Shown here piece after piece: positions 1-6,818 of a stretch of 7,184 nucleotides of DNA; the first letter of the stretch is position 1, and each line of letters begins with the position of its first letter. Position numbers and translations under genes: made by a program. A model generated the notes under the pieces. It was not told the origin of the DNA. It saw only the letters and a list, made by a program, of their open reading frames with translations, and made no database searches. This DNA is from Clostridiales bacterium. GTDB lineage: Bacteria > Bacillota > Clostridia > Christensenellales > Christensenellaceae. The stretch lies in the NCBI GenBank assembly GCA_003510345.1, contig DOMW01000168.1:856-8039 (forward strand), read 5' to 3'.

Positions 1-85
1 TAGCAGCGCTATCAGTGGGTTCTGAGAATGGCAAGATTGGGAAAATAAGCCGCAAAGATGATCGCGTTATTTGATCAGTGGTTAC
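1..85. other. Non-coding stretch downstream of cbiC
   Basis: These 85 bases follow the cbiC stop and run to the window edge. GC is about 45%, clearly lower than in the genes. No strong terminator is visible: the best hairpin is a five-base stem, TGATC (59-63) pairing with GATCA (73-77), with a nine-base loop and no proper U-tract. One plus-strand frame is open from the edge to a TGA at 72-74. This could be the tail of a convergent gene, but 23 codons are too few to identify. Confidence 0.5.
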
Positions 86-709
86 CTATAACCGGTACAA
101 AACCGCGTTTACAATCGCGGCCGCCACATTGCTTCCGCCCTTGCGCCCTTTCGCGACGATATAAGGCACGCCAGTTTGCATGATCAGTTCCTTCGATTCC
201 ACAACATTCACAAACCCGACGGGCACGCCGATGATACCTTCCGGCTTAAACCCCTGCGCCCTGCCCATGCGATAGAGCTGCACAAGCGCGGTGGGCGCGT
301 TGCCTACCGCGAAGATAAGCGGCCCGGCCAAATTTGCCGCCTTTTTCATACCGGCGGCGGCGCGCGTCGTTCCTTCTCGCTCAGCCCTCGCCGCCACGTC
401 TTCATCCGCCATAAAACAATAGGCTTCCCCGCCATACTCGCGCAACTTTTTTTTGTTTATGCCCGCCCACGCCATCTGCGTATCCGTAACAATGCACGCG
501 CCCCGCCGTATCGCGTCGCTTATCCGCCGAACCGCTCCTTCTGAAAACACAAGGTTATCCGCGTAGTCAAAATCCGCGGTTGTGTGGATCACGCGTTTTA
601 TGACTGGCTCCTGCTCAGGGTCAAGCTTTTTATCGCCCAGTTCCCGTGTGATGATCTCGAAGCTCTTTTTCTCTATGTCCCCCGGCAGAACTGCCCGCAA
701 TTTTATCAT
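86..709 (-). CDS. cbiC: Cobalt-precorrin-8 methylmutase
   Basis: CbiC (CobH in the aerobic pathway) moves a methyl group from C11 to C12 of (cobalt-)precorrin-8, giving cobyrinate, the substrate of CbiA. The 207-residue length is standard. Signatures: RVIHTTADFDYADNL (39-53), in which His42 corresponds to the family's catalytic histidine; TDTQM (75-79); AVGNAPTAL (134-142); GVPVGFVNVVESKE (161-174); and GRKGGSNVAAA (188-198). The start overlaps the cobA stop as ATGA. The Shine-Dalgarno site is weaker than at the other junctions (AAAGGG at about eight bases), so the gene may depend more on coupling to cobA translation. It is the last gene of the run and ends with TAG at 88-86. It sits far from cbiE although the two enzymes act close together in the pathway. 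Confidence 0.97.
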   Translation of the reverse strand: MIKLRAVLPGDIEKKSFEIITRELGDKKLDPEQEPVIKRVIHTTADFDYADNLVFSEGAVRRISDAIRRGACIVTDTQMAWAGINKKKLREYGGEAYCFMADEDVAARAEREGTTRAAAGMKKAANLAGPLIFAVGNAPTALVQLYRMGRAQGFKPEGIIGVPVGFVNVVESKELIMQTGVPYIVAKGRKGGSNVAAAIVNAVLYRL

Positions 710-1227
710 AATTCGATCCCTTTCCTCGCCTTTATCCCCGCGTCAAACGGATGCCGCACCTTTTTAATTTCTGAAATATAGTCCGCCAGTTTGAGCAGCT
801 CGGGCGCAGGGTCGCGCCCAGTCAGCACCACTTCGAGCGGTGCAGGTTTATTTGTAAGAAAATCCAGCGCCAGCCGCCTGTCTATAAGGCCCAGCCGGTA
901 CGCGGCGCACAGTTCATCCAGCACCAGCAGGCCATACGCCGCCGCCCTTTCCGCCGCTTCGGCAAAGCACGCGGTATTGTTTTTACGCGCTTGCCGTTTT
1001 TCGTCTTCGTTCATATCCCGCGCAAACCCGGTGCTGCCACGGCTGCGCAATACATCGACCGCGCCTATGGATTTAAAAAGCTCCACCTCGCCCGTTTTAC
1101 CGTGCTTTAAGAACTGTGTGAACAACACCCGTTTTCCGTTGCCCGCCGCGCGCACGGCCAGCCCCACAGCCGCCGTCGTCTTGCCCTTGCCGTCGCCGCA
1201 ATAAATATGGATAAGGCCCTTTTTCAT
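706..1227 (-). CDS. cobA: ATP:corrinoid adenosyltransferase (CobA/BtuR/CobO family)
   Basis: Transfers the 5'-deoxyadenosyl group of ATP to the reduced cobalt of corrinoids, the step that makes the adenosyl form used by CbiP and CbiB. The 173-residue protein has the family P-loop GDGKGKTT (11-18), which in this family binds ATP in an unusual orientation, then LVLDEL (101-106), VLTGRDP (134-140) and a C-terminal ADYISEIKKVRHPFDAG segment followed by ARKGIEL at the very end, matching the family's typical TGR, ADxxxE and GIE signatures. It is distinct from the PduO and EutT adenosyltransferase families. The ATG at 1227 forms ATGA with the cbiP stop and follows GGAGG at about seven bases. The last codons overlap cbiC, again as ATGA. 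The symbol is ambiguous in the literature: cobA also names the uroporphyrinogen methyltransferase, and btuR or cobO are used for this enzyme. Confidence 0.96.
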   Translation of the reverse strand: MKKGLIHIYCGDGKGKTTAAVGLAVRAAGNGKRVLFTQFLKHGKTGEVELFKSIGAVDVLRSRGSTGFARDMNEDEKRQARKNNTACFAEAAERAAAYGLLVLDELCAAYRLGLIDRRLALDFLTNKPAPLEVVLTGRDPAPELLKLADYISEIKKVRHPFDAGIKARKGIEL

Positions 1228-2717
1228 AGGCCCGCCTCCAGTATCCGATAAACCGCATCCATATCCACATTTCTCCTGATCCCGTCCGCAAGCAGGTCAT
1301 ACTGGCGGCACGCATATTCCTTCCGGTCTGTTTTCATAAGCGCACTATAGTCAATCCCCTTGCGCGCGCACAGCGCGGCGATCACGCAGGAGGATACCGC
1401 CCCGCTGTCAAATAACCCGTGGATATAGCAGCCATAGACATTGCCGCACTGGCATCCGTCAACGCCCCCGCCGTAAAGCCGCACAAGCGGCGTTGCGTCG
1501 CCGGTTATCACCGTTTTGCCCATGTGTATCTCGTACCCTTCAAACGCCGCGCCAAAGAGCCCTTGCAGTGTGCCGCCCGTCTCCAGCATTTCTCCCGTGA
1601 CGCGGGTACGGGTCTTTTGTTTTTCAAATACCGTTGCGCAGGGCAGCAGCCCTATGCCCGCCATACTGCCGCCGCCTTCCACGCCGTTTGGGTCGGCAAG
1701 CGTTTGCCCCAGCATCTGGTAGCCGCCGCAAATACCAAACAGGGGCGTGCCGCTTACCGCGCGTTTTTTTACCGCCGCCTCCATACCACTCTCCCGCAGC
1801 CATTTGAGGTCGCCCATCGTATTTTTTGTACCCGGCAATATGACCATATCCGGCTGTTTCAACTGCGCGGGCGTTTTTACATAGCGAACCGAGACGCCGC
1901 CGTATGTTGCAAACACATTGAAATCCGTGAAGTTTGAGAGGCGCGGCAAACGGATGACCGCGATATCGACCGCCCCCGCTACGGTATGCTTTTCCAACCT
2001 CTCGGAAAGGCTGTCCTCGTCGTCGATATCCACATGCAGGTAAGGCACGACGCCCAAAACCGGCACGCCCGCGATCTCCTCCAGCATAGAAAGCCCGGGG
2101 CGCAATATTTCCACATCCCCGCGGAATTTATTTATGAGGAGGCCCTTCACCATGCGCCTTTCCTCTTCGTCGAGCAACATAAGCGTGCCCGCGAGCGATG
2201 CGAACACGCCACCCCTGTCGATATCGCCTACAAGCAGCACGGGCGATTCCGCCATCCTTGCCATGCCCATATTGACAATATCCCGCTGTTTCAGGTTGAT
2301 TTCCGCCGGGCTGCCCGCGCCCTCCAACACGATAACGTCAAACTGCCGCGCAAGCCGCGAAAACGCCTCCATGATATACGGAACAAGCTTATCTTTATAC
2401 GCGTAATACGCGGCCGCCGTCATAGTGCCCAGCACTTCCCCGTTCACGATCACCTGGGAACCTTCGTCGCTTACCGGCTTGAGCAATATGGGGTTCATAT
2501 CCACGCGCGGCGCTATGCCCGCCGCCTCCGCCTGCATCACCTGCGCGCGGCCCATCTCCAGCCCTTCGCTTGTAATGTAGGAATTGAGCGCCATATTCTG
2601 TGACTTGAACGGCGCGACACGGTAACCGTCCTGTGCGAGCACGCGGCACAGCCCTGCGGCAATAAGGCTCTTTCCCGCGTTTGAGGCTGTGCCCTGCACC
2701 ATGATCGTTTTGGTCAT
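1224..2717 (-). CDS. cbiP: Adenosylcobyrate (cobyric acid) synthase, glutamine-hydrolysing
   Basis: CbiP (CobQ in the aerobic nomenclature) uses glutamine and ATP to amidate the b, d, e and g side chains of adenosylcobyrinate a,c-diamide, giving adenosylcobyrate. The 497-residue length is typical. The N-terminal synthetase domain has the P-loop GTASNAGKS (9-17), APFKSQNMALNSY (35-47), LEGAGSPAEINL (131-142) and GDIDRGGVFAS (164-174). The C-terminal class I glutaminase-like domain has ILPGTKNT (293-300), nucleophile Cys330 in GICGGYQMLG (328-337), GYEIHMG (394-400) and His433 in YIHGLFD. The start overlaps the cobD stop as ATGA and follows a near-perfect AAGGAGGT at 2731-2724, six bases upstream. 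The stop overlaps the next start as ATGA. It shares its fold with the CbiA domain encoded two genes upstream. The N-terminal SNAGKS signature and the length separate CbiP from CbiA. Confidence 0.97.
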   Translation of the reverse strand: MTKTIMVQGTASNAGKSLIAAGLCRVLAQDGYRVAPFKSQNMALNSYITSEGLEMGRAQVMQAEAAGIAPRVDMNPILLKPVSDEGSQVIVNGEVLGTMTAAAYYAYKDKLVPYIMEAFSRLARQFDVIVLEGAGSPAEINLKQRDIVNMGMARMAESPVLLVGDIDRGGVFASLAGTLMLLDEEERRMVKGLLINKFRGDVEILRPGLSMLEEIAGVPVLGVVPYLHVDIDDEDSLSERLEKHTVAGAVDIAVIRLPRLSNFTDFNVFATYGGVSVRYVKTPAQLKQPDMVILPGTKNTMGDLKWLRESGMEAAVKKRAVSGTPLFGICGGYQMLGQTLADPNGVEGGGSMAGIGLLPCATVFEKQKTRTRVTGEMLETGGTLQGLFGAAFEGYEIHMGKTVITGDATPLVRLYGGGVDGCQCGNVYGCYIHGLFDSGAVSSCVIAALCARKGIDYSALMKTDRKEYACRQYDLLADGIRRNVDMDAVYRILEAGL

Positions 2718-3784
2718 AGCGTGACCTCCTTCGCCAAAACCGCGTCCTTGAGCGCGCGCGCCAGTATTTGGTTTTTGTGCGCGTCCAGCACGGCAAAGCG
2801 GTAATAGCCGCTCTTTAGCCCCCTATAGTCCGCGCAATCGCGGATCAATATATTCTTCGTTATCAGGTATGCCTTCAAGTTGCTTTCCCCGCACCGCGCA
2901 AACAGGTAATTCGCGGCGGAATCATACACCGTAAACCCCAGCGCAGAAAGTTCCTTTTTAAGCCATTCCCGCTGTTTTGCCACAAACGCCCGCGTTTGCT
3001 CCTCATAGCCATGAAGCCCCATCACCGCGACCCCCGCCGCCTGCGCCGGTATGGAAACGCTCCACGCCTGCCCGCACCGCCGCAAGCGGCCTGCCAATTT
3101 TTCATCCGCACACAGCCCGTACCCCAGTCGCAGGCCGGGAATCGCGTACAATTTTGTAAACGCCTTTAAAATGAACAGATTTTTGTATTTGCGCAGGTAT
3201 CGCTTAAGCGAGTGCGCTTGCGGCTCATCCACAAAGCCGTTAAAGCATTCGTCGGCAACGAGCAGCGTACCGCATCGCGCGCATTGTTCCAGAATGCGCA
3301 GCATGAGCGCGGGGTCGGCCAGCAGCCCTGTTGGGTTGTTTGGGTTGCACAAAAACAGTATGTCCAGCCCTTGGCGGATGCTTTTCAATATACGTTCCGT
3401 CACGGTGAAACCATCCGCTTCCGCAAGGCGCGCATACTCTATACGGCAGCCTGCCCCGCGCAAAGCGCTTTCGTATTCCGAAAAAGCAGGCGAGGGCAGC
3501 AGCGCGTTTTTAGGCCGCACGAGCTGTACCAGACGGTAGATCAGGTCGGCAGCGCCGTTACCGCATACGATATGCCGCGCGGGCGCCCCCTCTCGTTCCG
3601 AAATCGCCGCCGTAAGCTCCCTGCACAGCGGGTCGGGGTAGCGTGTGCAGTCTTCTATACTGCCTATAACCGCCCGCTTCACATCCGTGTGTATGCCCAG
3701 CGGATTGCTGTTGCTGGAAAAATCCAGCGCCGTATCAGGGTGTGGCAGCGAATAAATATCCCCGCCGTGCGTCAAATGCTCCAT
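2714..3784 (-). CDS. cobD: L-threonine-O-3-phosphate decarboxylase (PLP enzyme)
   Basis: Salmonella-type CobD, a fold-type I aminotransferase relative that decarboxylates threonine phosphate to (R)-1-aminopropan-2-ol phosphate, the linker of the nucleotide loop. The 356-residue protein opens with HGGDIYSL and DFSSNSNPLG (21-30), then CNPNNPTG (146-153), VADECF (176-181), and FTKLYAIPGLRLGYG (209-223), in which Lys211 is the expected pyridoxal-phosphate lysine. An Arg near the C-terminus in GYYRFAV (326-332) fits the substrate-carboxylate arginine. The main alternative is a histidinol-phosphate aminotransferase (HisC), a close relative. The HGGDIY and DFSSNSNP signatures and the position between cbiB and cbiP favour CobD. 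The ATG at 3784 follows a strong Shine-Dalgarno site; a start at 3820 would extend further into cbiB. The gene ends in an ATGA overlap with cbiP. No extra metal-binding C-terminal domain, found in some CobD proteins, is present. Confidence 0.94.
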   Translation of the reverse strand: MEHLTHGGDIYSLPHPDTALDFSSNSNPLGIHTDVKRAVIGSIEDCTRYPDPLCRELTAAISEREGAPARHIVCGNGAADLIYRLVQLVRPKNALLPSPAFSEYESALRGAGCRIEYARLAEADGFTVTERILKSIRQGLDILFLCNPNNPTGLLADPALMLRILEQCARCGTLLVADECFNGFVDEPQAHSLKRYLRKYKNLFILKAFTKLYAIPGLRLGYGLCADEKLAGRLRRCGQAWSVSIPAQAAGVAVMGLHGYEEQTRAFVAKQREWLKKELSALGFTVYDSAANYLFARCGESNLKAYLITKNILIRDCADYRGLKSGYYRFAVLDAHKNQILARALKDAVLAKEVTL

Positions 3785-4776
3785 AAGCCCCCTCCCAAGT
3801 GTGCACTGATTAGATAGCAAACCGCCAGCTTTGCCGCGCTCAGGCCTGCCAGCATGATAATTGACGCCGCCAGCATCAGCCTGCCCGCGCGCAATATGTC
3901 CTCCGGCTCAATCTCGCGCAGCGCGTCGCCTATACCCGGCTTTCGCACGGTTTTTCCAAAATACGACGCGTCGCCCGCAAGCGCAACGCCCAGCGCGCCC
4001 GCGCACACAGCTTCCGTCTGCGCACTGTTCGGGCTGGCGTGTTTTTTTCTGTCGCGCAGATAGATGTGCCACGCGTTTTTTCCGTTAAGCCGGGTAAGAT
4101 ACGCCGCCAGCACCATGCAAACCGCCGTCAGTCGCGCGGGGATATAATTCCAGACATCGTCCATCTTCGCCGCAAACCTGCCGAAATACAGGTATTCGTC
4201 ATTCTTGTAGCCGATCATGGAATCGAGCGTATTGACCGCCTTATACGCGAGGGCAAGCGGCGCGCCGCCCAGGCACGCATACAGCATGGGCGCGGTCACG
4301 CCGTCCGATGTGTTCTCGGCGATCGTCTCCACCACAGCCCGGATGATGCCCGGCTCGGTAAGCTCCCGCGTATCCCGCCCCACGATCATGGAAAGCTGTT
4401 CCCGTGCCCGCGCAAGGTCGCCGCTCTTCAGCGTATGGTAAATCTTTTCACCCTCCGCTTTGAGTGACTTTGCCGCCAGCACCGTCCAGCATAAGGTAAT
4501 CTCCGCGCAGGCCCACAGCCACACATGCACGGAAGCGCACAGCATACACAGCGCCGCCGGGATAGCCCACGCAATGAGAACCATCGCAACGCTCATAAAC
4601 GCCCCCCGCCAAAAAAGCGCGGAATCGGGCAGCCCTTGCGCGCGCAGCCTCTTTGTTCCCTTGCCGATCATCCACCCAAAAAAGCGCACCGGGTGCGGAA
4701 AGCGCTGCGGGTCGCCCAGCGCTGCGTCTACCGCGAACGCCAGCAGCAATATGGGCACGGTATAAACATAAATCAT
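3772..4776 (-). CDS. cbiB: Adenosylcobinamide-phosphate synthase, membrane protein
   Basis: CbiB (called CobD in the aerobic-pathway nomenclature) joins adenosylcobyrate to aminopropanol phosphate, giving adenosylcobinamide phosphate in the cytoplasmic membrane. The 334-residue length is near the family norm. Signatures: GDP followed by PHPVRFFGWMIG (21-38), VGRDT (132-136), ETIAENTSDGVTAPMLY (150-166), YKAVNTLDSMIGYKN (178-192) and HASPNSAQTEA (246-256). Hydrophobic segments at about 3-20, 57-100, 162-180, 214-228 and 299-324 fit an integral membrane protein. The ATG at 4776 is chosen because it forms ATGA with the cbiA stop and follows GGGAGGG; an in-frame start at 4821 would add 15 unrelated residues. 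The 3' end overlaps cobD by 13 bases. CobD, encoded next, supplies its aminopropanol phosphate substrate in the Salmonella-type pathway, which supports the assignment. Confidence 0.95.
   Translation of the reverse strand: MIYVYTVPILLLAFAVDAALGDPQRFPHPVRFFGWMIGKGTKRLRAQGLPDSALFWRGAFMSVAMVLIAWAIPAALCMLCASVHVWLWACAEITLCWTVLAAKSLKAEGEKIYHTLKSGDLARAREQLSMIVGRDTRELTEPGIIRAVVETIAENTSDGVTAPMLYACLGGAPLALAYKAVNTLDSMIGYKNDEYLYFGRFAAKMDDVWNYIPARLTAVCMVLAAYLTRLNGKNAWHIYLRDRKKHASPNSAQTEAVCAGALGVALAGDASYFGKTVRKPGIGDALREIEPEDILRAGRLMLAASIIMLAGLSAAKLAVCYLISAHLGGGLWSI
3788..3796 (-). promoter_or_regulatory. Shine-Dalgarno site of cobD
   Basis: GGGAGGGGG on the minus strand, with the GGAGG core six bases before the ATG at 3784, inside the end of cbiB. 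It decides the cobD start at 3784 over the upstream in-frame codon at 3820. Confidence 0.8.
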
Positions 4777-6818
4777 ATTTTCCCTCCCGCGTATGCCGCG
4801 CACGCCCGCGCAAACCGCCACGCCGCGCCAATATCGGCGGCAAGGTACAGGTGCGGGAACCCTGCGTACAGCGTATCCGTGCTATGCACGTAATCGCGGC
4901 TTTGCCCCCGCGGCGGTTTTTGCGCCGCATACCCATCGCCCGCCGCGTCGCTTTGCCAGTAATGGAATTCATGCGCGCGCGCCGCTTGCCCCGCCTTGTG
5001 CAGCAGCCCGTCCTTCTTCGCGGTCAGTTCAATATAGCCAAAGTGGTTCAGCTTATCCGTTTTCACGCAACGCCCGCGTACCACACCCGCCATAGGGTAC
5101 GGAACCCCTTCACCGTCCTCCATGCTTTCGTGCAGGTACATAAAGCCGCCGCATTCGGCAACGCAGGGCAGTCCTCCCGTTATTTTTTGCCTGATCGCCG
5201 CAAGCAAACCCGCATTCCCCGAAAGCTGTTTTGCGTAAAGCTCGGGGTAGCCGCCGCCCAGAAGCAGCCCTGAGGCGCCTTCGGGCAACGCCGTATCGCA
5301 GAGCGGGCTGAACGGGACCAGTTGTATCCCCATTTGTCCCAGCAGGTCGAGATTGTCCTGATAATAGAAGCAAAACGCGTGATCCCGCGCGATAGCAACC
5401 TTCACCGGCTTATCCAACCTAGGAAACTCTTGCGCGCAGTATTCGACCGGCGGCGCTTGCCCCGCCAGTTCAACCAGCGCATCCACCTCCACAGTCTTGC
5501 CGAGTTCCCGCGCCAGTGTATCCAGCTTTTGTTTAAGCCCGCGCACCTCCGCCGCCGTAACAAGCCCGAGATGCCTGCTTGCAATACCGCACTCTTTCAG
5601 CACAGGCAGATACCCGTATACCTTGACGGCCGTCTCCCGCTCGATCAGTTCCTTTAAAGCAAGGTAGGCCCCGGCGGAAACACGATTGAGCAGCACGCCG
5701 CGTATATTGTTGCCCTCCCGCAGCCGCAAAAACCCTGTGACCACCGCCGCGATAGAGGCGGACATCCCTTTGCCGTCTACCACCAGTACGGCGGGCGTAC
5801 CCGTTGTGCGCGCCACATGGCAGGCGCTTGCCCGCGTGCCCGTGGCCAGTCCGTCATAATAGCCCATCACGCCCTCTATCACCGTGATATCGCACCCCGC
5901 CGCGTTTTGCGCAAGCAGCCGCCGCGCCGTTTCTTCATCCGAAAGGAACAGGTCTAGGTTGCGCGCTCTCGCCCCTGTCACTTCGGAATGAAACATCGGG
6001 TCGATATAATCCGGCCCGCACTTGAACGCCGCCGTTTTGTACCCACGCCGCACGAGCTCCGCCAAAAGCGCGCAGGTCACGGTGGTTTTGCCGCTGCCGG
6101 ATGATACGCCCGCGATCATAAGCCGGGGAACCGGCGCGCGTTTTGCGCTTGCGGATGGTTTTTTCCGTATCGCGTCCCCACTGTCCATTTCATTGAAGGC
6201 GTTTGTGGCCGGGTTTTCCACCAGCATCACGCTCAGGCTGTCAAATTCCAGGCCGCGTAATTCTTCCGGCGTTCCCCGCGTGATCTTCTCACTTTCATAC
6301 GAAAGGTTTTCCCCTACGGTTACGGGCAGCCCTGTAAGCCCGCACTCTAAAATCCTGCCGCAAATGGCGGCTGCGCTGTTTTCCCCGCCAGTCAGTATAA
6401 ATGTCTTTTCGTGCGTCGCCACGGCGCGGGCGATGTGCACGCCGTCGCGCCCATGCGCGCTCACCACATACGCGTCATCCCAGCTTTCACCAAGCCGCGC
6501 GCAAAAATAAGAAAGCGAGCTTACGCCGCTCACTACACGCACTTCGTATCCATACAAAAGCGCGGTCAGTTTTTTCGCCGCGCTGAAAAAACCCGGGTCA
6601 CCGGATACCAGCACGCCAATCTCCCGCGCATCCGATTTCCGGATCCCGCGTACTATCTCTTCGTTCCGCAGGCACGGTTCTTTTGCTATGCGATACGGCT
6701 CCAACAAACGCGGCGCGCCCAAAAGCAGGCCGCATCCTTCTATCGCCTGCCGCGCCTCCCCTGTCAGCGTTTTTTCCCCGCCCATGCCGCATCCGATGAT
6801 CGTAACTCTTTGTTTCAC
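4773..6818 (-). CDS. Fused CbiE-CbiA: cobalt-precorrin-7 (C5)-methyltransferase / cobyrinate a,c-diamide synthase
   Basis: A 681-residue two-enzyme protein. Residues 1 to about 202 are CbiE, an S-adenosylmethionine-dependent C5 methyltransferase: VTIIGCGMGG at the N-terminus, SGDPGFF (72-78), GVSSLSYFCARLG (98-110) and SAHGRD (120-125). A linker rich in Ala, Ser, Pro and Lys (about 203-232) leads into a full-length CbiA, which amidates the a and c carboxylates of cobyrinate using glutamine and ATP. CbiA shows the P-loop GVSSGSGKTT (237-246), KCGPDYIDPMFH (266-277), IEGVMGYYDG (314-323), and a class I glutaminase domain from about 473 with nucleophile Cys556 in AECGGFMYL, AHEFHYW (615-621) and His656 in GFPHLY. 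The GTG start at 6818 is chosen because it overlaps the cbiJ stop, follows a good Shine-Dalgarno site and begins exactly at the conserved CbiE strand; a longer frame back to 7076 would overlap cbiJ. No CbiT domain is present. Both domain calls are firm; the fusion is as read from this sequence. Confidence 0.93.
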   Translation of the reverse strand: MKQRVTIIGCGMGGEKTLTGEARQAIEGCGLLLGAPRLLEPYRIAKEPCLRNEEIVRGIRKSDAREIGVLVSGDPGFFSAAKKLTALLYGYEVRVVSGVSSLSYFCARLGESWDDAYVVSAHGRDGVHIARAVATHEKTFILTGGENSAAAICGRILECGLTGLPVTVGENLSYESEKITRGTPEELRGLEFDSLSVMLVENPATNAFNEMDSGDAIRKKPSASAKRAPVPRLMIAGVSSGSGKTTVTCALLAELVRRGYKTAAFKCGPDYIDPMFHSEVTGARARNLDLFLSDEETARRLLAQNAAGCDITVIEGVMGYYDGLATGTRASACHVARTTGTPAVLVVDGKGMSASIAAVVTGFLRLREGNNIRGVLLNRVSAGAYLALKELIERETAVKVYGYLPVLKECGIASRHLGLVTAAEVRGLKQKLDTLARELGKTVEVDALVELAGQAPPVEYCAQEFPRLDKPVKVAIARDHAFCFYYQDNLDLLGQMGIQLVPFSPLCDTALPEGASGLLLGGGYPELYAKQLSGNAGLLAAIRQKITGGLPCVAECGGFMYLHESMEDGEGVPYPMAGVVRGRCVKTDKLNHFGYIELTAKKDGLLHKAGQAARAHEFHYWQSDAAGDGYAAQKPPRGQSRDYVHSTDTLYAGFPHLYLAADIGAAWRFARACAAYAGGKI
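4782..4788 (-). promoter_or_regulatory. Shine-Dalgarno site of cbiB
   Basis: GGGAGGG on the minus strand, five bases before the ATG at 4776 and within the last codons of cbiA. It decides the start of cbiB in favour of 4776 over the upstream in-frame codon at 4821. Confidence 0.8.

Noticed and set aside
59..77. Inverted repeat TGATC / GATCA downstream of cbiC as a possible terminator.
   Set aside because: The stem is only five bases, not GC-rich, and lacks a following run of U, so it is not a credible intrinsic terminator.
11..83. Imperfect direct repeat: ATCAGTGGGTT at 11-21 and ATCAGTGGTT at 74-83.
   Set aside because: Two short copies with one gap can arise by chance; there is no third copy, no mobile element and no known site that it matches.
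1986..2603. A 205-codon plus-strand open frame opposite cbiP.
   Set aside because: It is antisense to conserved CbiP motifs, has His/Arg-rich low-information content, and no recognisable motif or matching operon.
3212..3817. A 201-codon plus-strand open frame opposite cobD.
   Set aside because: It is the antisense shadow of a gene with clear PLP-enzyme motifs; the composition is atypical of a protein.
4653..5273. A 206-codon plus-strand open frame opposite cbiA and cbiB.
   Set aside because: It is antisense to two well-supported genes, rich in Arg, Pro and Ala as expected of a GC-rich shadow frame, and shows no recognisable domain.
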